From an uncultured Bacilli bacterium (GTDB lineage: Bacteria > Bacillota_I > Bacilli_A > RF39 > UBA660), in the NCBI GenBank assembly GCA_934141145.1, contig CAKPCA010000013.1:1-32690 (forward strand): a stretch of 32,690 nt of DNA, in the 5' to 3' direction. The first letter of the stretch is position 1. Each line of letters begins with the position of its first letter. Shown here in pieces: positions 1-7,188 of the stretch. The position numbers were made by a program, and so were the translations under genes. The notes under the pieces were generated by a model. It was given only the letters and a program-made list of their open reading frames with translations, had not been told where the DNA came from and ran no database searches.

Positions 1-220
1 CTATTGATTCTTGATAACAAAACAGCATATCAAAAGTAGAATTAATATGATTATATAGAGGAGAATCACATAAACAATCTTTATAGAAACAATCTTTCAA
101 ATAAAATGCAACTGCTTCTGGAATGATAAAACTTACCATATATTTTTTAAAATTATTATCTATTGGAACAATTCTATTAAAGAATTCTTCATCTGATACA
201 TCTTTACCGTTTAGAATCAT
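1..220 (-). CDS. Partial ORF coupled to tnpV, function unknown
   Basis: This open frame begins at ATG (220-218) and runs off the left edge of the window after 73 codons, so the C-terminus is missing. Its ATG overlaps the TGA that ends the tnpV frame (ATGA arrangement at 217-220), which suggests translational coupling to the transposon gene. The visible part begins MILNGKDVSDEEFF and contains a hydrophobic stretch (VSFIIPEAVAFYL) followed by four cysteines at irregular spacing. I do not recognise the family. A position directly behind tnpV suggests it belongs to the same mobile element. Codon use is as AT-rich as its neighbours. Confidence 0.5.
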   Translation of the reverse strand, partial: MILNGKDVSDEEFFNRIVPIDNNFKKYMVSFIIPEAVAFYLKDCFYKDCLCDSPLYNHINSTFDMLFCYQESI

Positions 221-571
221 ATATAAATATCTTCTTTCAAAATAACTTCATCAACAACATTTTTATAATTATTCATAAGTTTGATCCATTCCATTTGATT
301 ATTCATTTTATTTTTTTTAGATAGTTTTTTATCTTTTTTTCTTGTAGTTATTCATCATAGTTTCAAATTTTATATTACGTTCATTACTTACTGAAGAAAG
401 ATAGTCAGTAAGTTGATTATTCATTAGTAGGTTTCTATATAATTGTTTTTTATGTTTTTTAATATAATTTAGTTTTAATAATCCATATCTGTTGATACTA
501 TTTGTGGTAAATGTAGTAATACCTAATTTAGGTATTAAATAATCGCCTTTTTTAATATAATTAATTTTCAT
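217..571 (-). pseudogene. tnpV: TnpV-like transposon protein, frameshifted
   Basis: TnpV is a small protein carried by Tn4451-type and other integrative transposons of Clostridia; its role is not well defined. The first frame (571-329, 80 residues) gives the typical start GDYLIPKLGI and a middle like YGLLKLNYIKKHKKQLYRNLL. The conserved C-terminal signature NQMEWIKLMNN followed by DEVILKEDIYI lies in a different frame, ending at 217. The frames join if one base is removed from a run of seven T (334-340 on the plus strand), giving about 118 residues, the usual TnpV length. A good ribosome binding site (AGAAAGGA) precedes the ATG. Either the gene is broken by a homopolymer slip or the assembly has a one-base error. 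Confidence 0.75.
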
Positions 572-730
572 ACTTTTTCCTTTCTTTGAAATAGTAATTT
601 TAGGTACCCATTTAGGTACTAAATTATTAAAATAGACTAATTATTATTAGATTTATTTAATTATTAATAAATGATTTTTGCTTTAAAATAAAGGATTTAA
701 TCAAATATGATTTAAAAATATACTAATTAA

Positions 731-891
731 ATTTTGCCCCCTGAAGAGAGCGAAAGCTCTCATTTCTTTGTTTATAAGAAATCAGCAAATATTAAAAATG
801 AGGACAATTCGGTAGATTTAATTAAATTTGATATAATTCCAGATTTTATCATAAATAGTATTAATGAATTTATGTCTAACAAATCAGAATA
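731..891 (+). pseudogene. Possible C-terminal gene remnant
   Basis: A frame open from just after a TAA at 728-730 to TAA at 889-891 encodes about 53 residues and ends DLIKFDIIPDFIINSINEF followed by a short polar tail. The composition looks like the end of a real protein, but there is no ATG near its beginning and no ribosome binding site. The only early candidate start is TTG at 734. It is most simply a leftover 3' end of a gene disrupted when the neighbouring transposon moved in. No family is recognised. Confidence 0.25.
746..761. repeat. Perfect hairpin with GAAA tetraloop
   Basis: GAGAGC (746-751) and GCTCTC (756-761) form a six-pair GC-containing stem closed by GAAA, a GNRA-type loop. 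It stands out in an otherwise AT-rich region and is not followed by a T-run, so it is not an obvious terminator. It could be a recognition structure of the mobile element. Confidence 0.4.
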
Positions 892-960
892 AGGTACTAT
901 GATGATATATATGTATTTAGGTTATTTTCATTCAATATAATAATTAACAATTCTTTTCGT

Positions 961-1509
961 TTATTTTTTTACTTGATTATTATGGTCACTTAATTTTAAT
1001 AGTTGCATACATAGTTTATCTACATAGACTATAATTTTGCTTGTTTTTATGTAATATGGTTTATTTCTAAATTCATTATCTGCGTTATCAACACTATATC
1101 TTAACATTGTACCAGTTTTATCAAGAATATTAAATGCTTCTATCAATTCTTCATATTCTTGATTATTTATGTAAGTTTTTTTGTATAATTTTTTTATATT
1201 ATGAGTTGTTTTAAAGCTAATATTATGTTTTTCTAAATAGTATTTGATTGATAGTTCTATAGTATGTCTGCATAAAAATAAAAATGGTATACACAGTGAA
1301 TTATTCCATATTATTGAAATATTAGACTCTGGATGGTTATTTTTCTTAAGTATATCATACATTTTTTTACTTGCATTTAAATAAGATTGTATCATTTCTT
1401 TTTTACCATTACATTTTCTTAATTCTTTTTTATGTAAAGAACTTATACTTAATAAATCCCAATCTTGTGATAGAAATTCTATTTTTTCACTAATGAATCT
1501 ATTTTTCAC
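961..1509 (-). CDS. HEPN-like domain protein
   Basis: Predicted soluble, mostly helical protein of 182 residues. The central segment CRHTIELSIKYYLEKHNI, followed by THNIKKLYKK and later MLRYSVDNADNEF, resembles HEPN-type proteins of defence islands, where an (F/C)RHxIEL(x)LK helix is followed by a THxLxxL helix and an (F/L)RYxxD region. HEPN proteins are often RNases or nucleotidyltransferase partners. No separate nucleotidyltransferase is seen here. I chose GTG at 1509 because GAGGTG (complement of 1519-1524) sits nine bases upstream; an alternative GTG at 1521 would place that site inside the gene. A -10 box TATAAT lies on this strand at 1536-1531. It is divergent from the methyltransferase gene, so the whole block may be a defence cluster. 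The family call is by motif only. Confidence 0.5.
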   Translation of the reverse strand: MKNRFISEKIEFLSQDWDLLSISSLHKKELRKCNGKKEMIQSYLNASKKMYDILKKNNHPESNISIIWNNSLCIPFLFLCRHTIELSIKYYLEKHNISFKTTHNIKKLYKKTYINNQEYEELIEAFNILDKTGTMLRYSVDNADNEFRNKPYYIKTSKIIVYVDKLCMQLLKLSDHNNQVKK

Positions 1510-1521
1510 AAAAGATCTCAC

Positions 1522-1880
1522 CTCACATATATTATATCACAGGATTAATTAAATCTTAAAATTCACAAATCTTATTCTTTTTGAATAATCTTTTTGAATA
1601 ATATGTAGTATTAAATTAGAATATTTACAGTGTTGAAATTTATAGTAAGTTAGAATAAAATTCTAGAAAATTATTTTAATGCTGAAAAGTTGATATAAAA
1701 CAATTGAGTTATTTGAATTAAGTTATAATCAAGAAATAAAATCAATATTAATAAAAAATAAAAATCTTATTTAAAATAAACGGAAATTCAAAAAATGTAA
1801 TAATTAAAATAAAAAAATATATTATTATTATAAAAAATTGTATAAATGTGCTATAATAATATACAAGAGGAGTTAAGAGT
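1522..1880. other. Divergent intergenic region with 13-bp tandem repeat
   Basis: About 360 bases separate the divergent HEPN-like and methyltransferase genes. It contains two exact tandem copies of CTTTTTGAATAAT (1577-1589 and 1590-1602). A -10 box for the leftward gene lies at 1531-1536 and a TATAAT at 1852-1857 could be the -10 of the methyltransferase promoter, though no clear -35 is seen for it. No gene is visible. Confidence 0.45.
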
Positions 1881-3107
1881 ATGGAATTAAAGTTTAAAAA
1901 AATTAAAGAATATTTTGATCTATTAAATAAAGATTCCAGTCATTTTGTTAATTCAAATGATATTTGTACTCCAATGGACTGTGTAAAAATAATGGTTGAT
2001 AGTATACCAAAAAATTTTTGGGAAAAAGAAAATCTTAAGGTATTGGACTGTTGTTGTGGAAATGGTAATTTTCCTGCTTATATTGTCACAAAAACAAAAC
2101 TTGAAAATATATATTTTAATGAAATTAATGATAAGAGAATAAATAACCTTATAAACTATTTTGGAAAAAATATAAATTTAACTAAAAAAGATTTTATTAC
2201 ATTTAAAGATGATGAAGTGTATGATCTTGTAGTTGCTAATCCACCTTATGCAAAATTTAACAAAGATAAGAGAGTATCAAAAAATCATAATATGTCTAGG
2301 TCTTTTATCTTAAAAGCGTTAACTGTAACAAAAAGAGGTGGCTATGTATTGTTTATTGTGCCGAATAATTGGATGTCATATGCTGATAGAAATATATTAC
2401 CAATGTTAATGAGTAATTATCAATTTATTCATTTAGATATAAATGGTGCAAAAAAATGGTTTCCTAAGGTTGGATCATCATTTACATGGTTTTTAATAAA
2501 GAAAGATGAAAACAAAAAACCCTTTACTGTTAGTAATAATTATATAATTAAAGATATTCAAAAAGTTAAGTTAGATAAAAATGTGAAATATATACCATTA
2601 TATTACAGTGAGATTGTACGAAGCATAATTAATAAGACATTAAATGACGAATCCCTTCCAAAGTATAATGTTCAAACAAGTAGTAATTTGCACCATTATA
2701 CAAAAAAAGAATTAATGAGAAATGTAAAAGATAAAGAATTTAAGTATAGAATCATTCATACACCAAGTCAAACTGTATGGTCAAAAGTACCACATATATA
2801 CCAGAAGGGGTATAAAGTATTTTTGTCACTTACAAATCAGTTTGTTACATTTATTGATAATGATTGTGGTATGACGCAAAGCATTGCATTTATACAATGC
2901 GATAGCAAAGAAAACGCCGAAAAAATTCAAAATGAATTAAACAATGATATTTATAAGTTTTTAAACAATATCACGAGATATGGTAATTTTAATAATATAA
3001 GAATTTTACAACATTTACCTGAATATGGAACATTTAAATTGACTGATGAAGAATTAAAGTTTGTAAAGGAGTTTAATAAGAAGTATTATGGCAAAGAAAT
3101 CAATTAG
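1881..3107 (+). CDS. N6-adenine DNA methyltransferase (modification enzyme)
   Basis: Transfers a methyl group from S-adenosylmethionine to adenine in a specific DNA site, protecting host DNA from the partner nuclease. The 408-residue protein has the SAM-binding motif I at residues 54-64 (VLDCCCGNGNF) and the catalytic motif IV NPPY at 120-123. This is the motif I then NPPY order of gamma-type N6-adenine enzymes. The C-terminal half (about 240-390) is likely the target-recognition region. AGAGGAG (1866-1872) precedes the ATG. The 3' end overlaps the GIY-YIG nuclease gene by 20 bases, the typical compact arrangement of a type II restriction-modification pair. Motifs make the class secure. Target specificity (perhaps TCNGA, from the partner) is an inference. 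Confidence 0.85.
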   Translation: MELKFKKIKEYFDLLNKDSSHFVNSNDICTPMDCVKIMVDSIPKNFWEKENLKVLDCCCGNGNFPAYIVTKTKLENIYFNEINDKRINNLINYFGKNINLTKKDFITFKDDEVYDLVVANPPYAKFNKDKRVSKNHNMSRSFILKALTVTKRGGYVLFIVPNNWMSYADRNILPMLMSNYQFIHLDINGAKKWFPKVGSSFTWFLIKKDENKKPFTVSNNYIIKDIQKVKLDKNVKYIPLYYSEIVRSIINKTLNDESLPKYNVQTSSNLHHYTKKELMRNVKDKEFKYRIIHTPSQTVWSKVPHIYQKGYKVFLSLTNQFVTFIDNDCGMTQSIAFIQCDSKENAEKIQNELNNDIYKFLNNITRYGNFNNIRILQHLPEYGTFKLTDEELKFVKEFNKKYYGKEIN

Positions 3108-3603
3108 TATAAGTTTAGTAAGTTCAAAAGAACAATTAGAAAATGAAATAAGTTATGATGATTTTGAATTTAAAGATTATTTCAAACATATATGTGATTT
3201 AAAACCAAATATTGCAGAAGAAAAGTTGGAATTGATAGTTATAGATGAAAAAGGTTGTAATAGAGTGGGATTGGTATACGTTTTTGTTATTGATGGGAAA
3301 ATATTCAAAATAGGGCAGAGTATTAATAATATAAAGGATAGATTACAATCATATAACTGCGGAAAATTTGAATATAGGTTAAAGGGAACATGTTCAACGA
3401 CAAATTTTTTTGTTTTACAGAGTCTATTGAAAATAAACGAGCCAGTTTATGTTTATGCATATTTCCCAGAACAACCTGAATATGAGGTGTTTAATAAAAA
3501 GTTTAAAAATAATCGACCACCATTGAAAACGGCAGAAAATCTAATTATCCAAGATTTTATTGATAGATATGATAAAAAGCCTATAGGCTGTACACAAAAA
3601 TAG
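3088..3603 (+). CDS. GIY-YIG type II restriction endonuclease, Hpy188I-like
   Basis: Predicted to cut double-stranded DNA at an unmethylated specific site. The 171-residue protein carries the GIY-like strand GLVYVF (Tyr64), the YIG-like strand IFKIGQS with Lys74 in place of the second tyrosine, Arg85 in KDRLQSY, and Glu150 in KTAEN. In Hpy188I of Helicobacter pylori (about 170 residues) the corresponding residues, as I recall, are Tyr63, Lys73, Arg84 and Glu149; the spacing is identical with a constant offset of one. The gene starts inside the end of the methyltransferase gene, so the two are co-expressed. No controller (C) protein gene is seen. A strong hairpin terminator follows. The nuclease class is secure. 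Recognition of TCNGA is an inference from the residue spacing and needs alignment. Confidence 0.8.
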   Translation: MAKKSISISLVSSKEQLENEISYDDFEFKDYFKHICDLKPNIAEEKLELIVIDEKGCNRVGLVYVFVIDGKIFKIGQSINNIKDRLQSYNCGKFEYRLKGTCSTTNFFVLQSLLKINEPVYVYAYFPEQPEYEVFNKKFKNNRPPLKTAENLIIQDFIDRYDKKPIGCTQK

Positions 3604-3637
3604 AAATTTTATTAGAATGGTCAACTAATAAATGAAG

Positions 3638-3685
3638 ACGCTAGTACAGGTCTATATTTAATAGATTTTGTATTGGCGTTTTTTT
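3638..3685 (+). terminator. Intrinsic terminator after the restriction gene
   Basis: An 18-pair imperfect stem (3638-3655 with 3661-3679, several G-U pairs, loop ATTTA) with ACGC/GCGT at the base is followed by a run of seven T at 3679-3685. It ends the methyltransferase-nuclease transcript. Confidence 0.75.
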
Positions 3686-3701
3686 ATGAGTAGGTGTTAA
3701 A

Positions 3702-4325
3702 ATGAGTAAAAAAATAGGATTGATTTTAATATGTATTGTGTTAATTATTCCTGTAAAAGTTGAAGCAACAAGAGGGTGTTGTTCCCATCATGGTGGAGTT
3801 AGCGGTTGTAGTAGTTCAGGAAGACAAGTATGTAATGATGGTACATTAAGCCCATCATGTACGTGTACACCAGTAGTAACATATACATATGGTTGTACTG
3901 ATTCTTCAGCTAAAAACTATAATTCAAGTGCAAATAGGGATGATGGTAGTTGCGTTTATTATGTACGTGGATGTACTAACGAATCAGCTAAAAATTATAA
4001 TCCTTTGACAGAACAAGATGATGGAAGTTGTGAATATTATATATTAGGTTGTACAGATCAATCAGCCAAAAATTATAATTTGTCAGCAGAGAAAGATGAC
4101 GGAACATGTGAATATTACGTATTAGGGTGTACAAATAAAAATGCAAGTAATTATGATCCCTCAGCAGAAAAAGATAATGGAAGTTGTATATTATCTGATA
4201 GTAATGATTTAAAAAATAAAACTAATAATGTTAAAAATGATATTAATATACTAAATACAACTATAGCAGTAGGTATAATTTCTGGTGGAATTTGCTTGTA
4301 CGAAAAAAAGAAGAAAAACAAATAA
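3702..4325 (+). CDS. Secreted Cys-rich protein with four GCT(D/N) repeats and C-terminal anchor
   Basis: Predicted exported, membrane-anchored protein of 207 residues. Residues 1-22 form a signal peptide (MSKK then a hydrophobic core, ending VEA). A Cys/His-rich segment RGCCSHHGGVSGC follows (24-36), with more cysteines up to about residue 56. Four tandem 26-residue repeats start at residue 64, each of the form GCT(D/N)xxAxNYxxxxxxD(D/N)G(S/T)C; such repeats occur in secreted proteins of many bacteria and may bind calcium or form paired disulfides. The end has a hydrophobic helix (about 186-200) and a KKKKNK tail, so the protein is probably anchored with a short cytoplasmic end. TAGGTG precedes the ATG. 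The specific function is unknown. It is separated by a terminator from the restriction genes. Confidence 0.7.
   Translation: MSKKIGLILICIVLIIPVKVEATRGCCSHHGGVSGCSSSGRQVCNDGTLSPSCTCTPVVTYTYGCTDSSAKNYNSSANRDDGSCVYYVRGCTNESAKNYNPLTEQDDGSCEYYILGCTDQSAKNYNLSAEKDDGTCEYYVLGCTNKNASNYDPSAEKDNGSCILSDSNDLKNKTNNVKNDINILNTTIAVGIISGGICLYEKKKKNK
3891..4196 (+). repeat. Four 78-bp tandem coding repeats
   Basis: Repeat units begin at 3891, 3969, 4047 and 4125, each exactly 78 bases (26 codons) long, encoding GCT(D/N)xxAxNY...GSC. Units differ at many third positions and at variable residues, so they are old duplications rather than a recent slip. Confidence 0.85.
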
Positions 4326-4475
4326 AATAATTTATTTAAAAAATATAAAAGATATAACTAATCTATATAGTTAAATTATAGATCTATAAATTATCTATTT
4401 TTTTATTGGAAAATCTTAAAAATATATTTCAAATCCTACTAGTTAATCATAAACTATATTGGGAGAGTAATATAT

Positions 4476-4818
4476 ATGAATAACATAATAAGGATTTTTG
4501 TTGTGATGATTTTTCAAAGGCAAAGAAAATACTAGAAGGCGCAAATAGTTGTAAATATTGTTATGTATTAGGTCAAACAGGACTACAAGGTGATCTAGGT
4601 CCAAAAGAGGAAATAGGTTCAAAAGGTGATATGGATCTTCAAGGACCTAAGGGTAATAGAGGAGATATTGGTCCTACAGGTCCTAAAGGAGAAAATGGTT
4701 CTACTACAATTACAGTAGATTAAACAGAAACTGTTGAATAAACTACTTTAGCAGAGGTAACAAATACTGGAACTAATAAAGATGTTATTTTAAATTTAAA
4801 AATACCAAAGGGCTTATA
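4476..4818 (+). pseudogene. Decayed collagen-like (BclA-type) surface protein gene
   Basis: GGGAGAG precedes ATG at 4476, but the frame ends quickly at TAG. One base slip near 4487 opens a frame reading DFCCDDFSKAKKILEGANS, then Gly-X-Y triplets (GQTGLQGDLGPK, GPKGNRGDIGPTGPKGENG) and TTITVD. In-frame TAA codons interrupt at 4721 and 4739. The remaining TTLAEVTNTGTNKD and LNLKIPKG match the stalk-to-head transition usual in clostridial and bacillar collagen-like exosporium proteins, after which another collagen block and head domain would normally follow. One frameshift, two nonsense codons and a missing C-terminus make this a clear pseudogene. Confidence 0.8.
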
Positions 4819-4830
4819 TAAGTCTTTTTT
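4807..4830 (+). terminator. Weak hairpin with T-run
   Basis: GGGCTTA and TAAGTCT pair (two G-U pairs, very small loop) ahead of TTTTTT. It lies at the end of the decayed collagen-like gene and upstream of folA. Confidence 0.35.
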
Positions 4831-4888
4831 CTTGATTATTTACTTGTTTAATGATAGTATTTTTATGAAAGTAAAGGAAGTGTAATAT

Positions 4889-5362
4889 ATGGAATTATCT
4901 ATGATAGCGGCAATAGGAAAAAATAATGAACTTGGTAAAAATAATGAACTTATATGGAATATACCAAATGATTTAAAGTTCTTTAAAGAAAAAACTATTG
5001 GTAAAACTGTTGTAATGGGGGCAAATACTTTTCATTCAATTGGTAAGCCATTACCCCAAAGAAATAACATTGTAATTACACATCAAAATATTGATAAAGT
5101 TTTAATATACAAAAGTGTAAGAGAATTCCTTATAGATTATAAAAATAAAAAAGAAGAAGTTTTTATAATTGGTGGAGCTAGTATATATAAAGAATTTATA
5201 GATTATGTATCAAAATTATATTTGACAGAAATTGATGCAAGTGACAAAGAAGCAGATACTTATTTTCCTGAATTTAATAAACAATTATATGAAAAAATAA
5301 TTTTAGATGAAAATGAAGAAAACGGTATTAAATATACTCATACATTATATAAAAAAATTTGA
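4889..5362 (+). CDS. folA: Dihydrofolate reductase
   Basis: Reduces dihydrofolate to tetrahydrofolate with NADPH for one-carbon metabolism and thymidylate supply. The 157 residues match the usual length of about 160. Visible motifs are the N-terminal strand SMIAAIGKNNELGKNNE, the substrate loop LIWNIPNDLKFFK with the expected Trp, Pro and acidic Asp, the cofactor motif VVMGANTF, and the second nucleotide motif FIIGGASIY. AAAGGAAGTG lies just upstream of the ATG. No thymidylate synthase gene is adjacent, although folA and thyA are often paired. Trimethoprim-type resistance cannot be judged from this alone. Confidence 0.95.
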   Translation: MELSMIAAIGKNNELGKNNELIWNIPNDLKFFKEKTIGKTVVMGANTFHSIGKPLPQRNNIVITHQNIDKVLIYKSVREFLIDYKNKKEEVFIIGGASIYKEFIDYVSKLYLTEIDASDKEADTYFPEFNKQLYEKIILDENEENGIKYTHTLYKKI

Positions 5363-5416
5363 TTATTTTATGATTTAGTGCTATTATAAATGCGTTTTTT
5401 TAAGAGGGGGATTTTT

Positions 5417-6439
5417 ATGGGAATAATATCTAATTTTGAGGGGCAGAGTCAAATAAGAAATCTATTAAATAATGAAGATTATGATAAAGAGAAGGTAGAT
5501 CAATTCTTAAAAGATAATGCTAGTATACCTATGTCTCCAGAATTATTCCATGATATGGATGGATATATCAAACTGCAACAAAGTAAAATACAAGAAACGG
5601 ATGAAATATTTAATTCTTCAAAATTATCACCAGAATTAAAAAAAGTTCTAATGTGTGAAAAATTACCATTTAGAACTAAGACAAAAGATATTGGAAGGTA
5701 TAATTTAATACAAGATTATTTAGGACATGTCTTTTACACAAAATACTCTCCATGCATATATGATAATATAAAATATTTTAACGCTGTTTCTGAAGAAAAT
5801 ATTCAAAATGTTAGAGGTTATTTTGAATATAATGGAATAGATTTAAATAATAAAAAATCAATTGAAAATATGTTTTGTAATTATGGTAATCCTTATAAAA
5901 ATCAAGATGGTTTAAGAAAAGATTTTGAAAGAATTAATAATTTTAGTGAAGAAGAAAAAAATCGTGTGTTAGGAAGATACGGAGAACTTGAAATATATAA
6001 TATGTTAAAAGAAAATTTAAAACCAGAAGAAGAAATAAAGTGGGTTTCCAAAGATGTTGGAGATTTATTTGGCTATGATATTATAATTAGTAATGTAATA
6101 ACGCATGAAGTTAGATTAATTGAAGTTAAGACATCCTATAATAATGTAAGAGAATTAACTTTATCTTTAAATGAATATAATAAATTGCAAGAATCAATTA
6201 AAAATGGTGTTGTATATGAAATGTATAAAGTTGAATATTGGAATGGTGAAAAAAAATTATTCAAAGTAACATATGATCATGATGAATATTATGCTGTAGA
6301 GAATTTAATTACTGGCATCAAAAATGATTCGCTCTTTGTTCAAAGTAGAATTGATCCAGGAAAAAAAGGAATAAGTTTAATAATATCTGATTTGCCTTTA
6401 TCAGCATACCCTAATTATGTACTTAGAAAGGAACTATAA
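5417..6439 (+). CDS. DUF3883-type PD-(D/E)XK nuclease-like protein
   Basis: Predicted 340-residue protein. The C-terminal half carries a restriction-endonuclease-like fold: LGRYGELEIYNMLKE (near residue 183), then GDLFGYDIII (near 215) and RLIEVKTSYNN (near 233), matching the E - D - ExK active-site order. LTLSLNEYNKL follows, as in DUF3883 proteins. The N-terminal 170 residues are polar and helical and I do not recognise them. I chose ATG at 5417 because AGAGGGGG lies just before it; an in-frame ATG at 5390 would add nine residues and absorb that site. The next gene starts one base after the stop, so the two form a unit. DUF3883 domains occur in restriction and defence proteins, so a nucleic-acid-cleaving defence role is an inference. 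Confidence 0.7.
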   Translation: MGIISNFEGQSQIRNLLNNEDYDKEKVDQFLKDNASIPMSPELFHDMDGYIKLQQSKIQETDEIFNSSKLSPELKKVLMCEKLPFRTKTKDIGRYNLIQDYLGHVFYTKYSPCIYDNIKYFNAVSEENIQNVRGYFEYNGIDLNNKKSIENMFCNYGNPYKNQDGLRKDFERINNFSEEEKNRVLGRYGELEIYNMLKENLKPEEEIKWVSKDVGDLFGYDIIISNVITHEVRLIEVKTSYNNVRELTLSLNEYNKLQESIKNGVVYEMYKVEYWNGEKKLFKVTYDHDEYYAVENLITGIKNDSLFVQSRIDPGKKGISLIISDLPLSAYPNYVLRKEL

Positions 6440-6440
6440 T

Positions 6441-7049
6441 ATGGAAAAAATGGAATTATATCATATTCATAAAATAGGAAAATATGATAAAATTTGGAAA
6501 GAAAAGAAAGAAATAATAATATCAGAAAATTTTAAAAATGGAATGCAAAAAAGACAAAATGATTTTTGTTTAAGAATAGATATGCCATATGGAGATCCAA
6601 TAAATATTCATGACTATATGACTATGGTTTTACAATCAATAAAAAATGGAGAAGAAATTTCAAAAGAAGAGTTAGAAGAAATTTTATCACTTGCTTATCA
6701 TGCTTCATATTATGGTAATATTTTTAAAAGAGAAGCTGCATTAGAAGATTATAGAAAAGATAATAGAAAAAATTTACCAAGTAGATTACATAGTATTTAT
6801 TTTACTGATGAAAAAGGAATAGATTACTGGATTAATGCCTTAAATGCAGCAAGATATGAACTATATAGAGTAGAAGTAGAAGGTAATATATTTAAAACAA
6901 ATGAGCAATTATTACCTAATGAAACATTAAGCTATATAGATGCATATAATAATGCTTACAATTATTGGAATCCAAATTTTAAGAAAGTACCAGATTGTAC
7001 AAATGAATATTTAGTTCAAGGTAAAGTAAAAGTATTAGAAAAAATATAA
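6441..7049 (+). CDS. DUF2441-like protein, function unknown
   Basis: Predicted 202-residue soluble protein that starts MELYHIHK soon after its ATG. It contains the central segment LPSRLHSIYFTDEKGIDYW and the later YRVEVEGNIFKTNEQLLP, then YNYWNP and a final EYLVQGKVKVLEKI. This pattern resembles DUF2441 proteins. The layout (an early LYHIxK, a central S-I-Y-F, a YxVEVEG strand) is also what one sees in some ADP-ribosyltransferase-like folds, but I cannot show that from sequence alone. AAAGGAAC precedes the ATG at 6441, one base after the nuclease stop. A terminator directly follows, so these two genes form a closed unit. The family call is tentative. Confidence 0.5.
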   Translation: MEKMELYHIHKIGKYDKIWKEKKEIIISENFKNGMQKRQNDFCLRIDMPYGDPINIHDYMTMVLQSIKNGEEISKEELEEILSLAYHASYYGNIFKREAALEDYRKDNRKNLPSRLHSIYFTDEKGIDYWINALNAARYELYRVEVEGNIFKTNEQLLPNETLSYIDAYNNAYNYWNPNFKKVPDCTNEYLVQGKVKVLEKI

Positions 7050-7050
7050 T

Positions 7051-7074
7051 AAGATTCATATGAATCTTTTTTTT
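7051..7074 (+). terminator. Intrinsic terminator of the nuclease/DUF2441 unit
   Basis: A perfect palindrome AAGATTCATATGAATCTT (7051-7068) is followed by more T residues, ending at 7074. It begins one base after the stop codon of the upstream gene. Confidence 0.8.
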
Positions 7075-7188
7075 GCATATTTAAATTATTTGAATTTAAT
7101 ATATATATTTATCATGAAATATAATCAATATATTTTTAAAGACTATATTTTTTTAAAAAAATGATGTAAAATAATAATTGGTGATTTT

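Larger units (their letters stand above)
577..960. other. Long intergenic stretch with remnant and hairpin
   Basis: No intact gene is visible. The stretch holds a near-repeat of TAGGTAC (602-608 and 614-620), a short perfect hairpin (746-761) and an open frame without a convincing start (731-891). The rest is AT-rich sequence with scattered stops in every frame. Confidence 0.5.

Noticed and set aside
1..306. Reading 306-1 as one frameshifted gene
   Set aside because: The 306-217 part matches the TnpV C-terminus and ends with its own stop. The 220-1 part begins with an overlapping ATG and is better seen as a separate gene.
4354..4407. AT-only palindromes after the GCT-repeat gene
   Set aside because: Several overlapping all-A-T hairpins are possible with no clear stem and loop, so no terminator is called.
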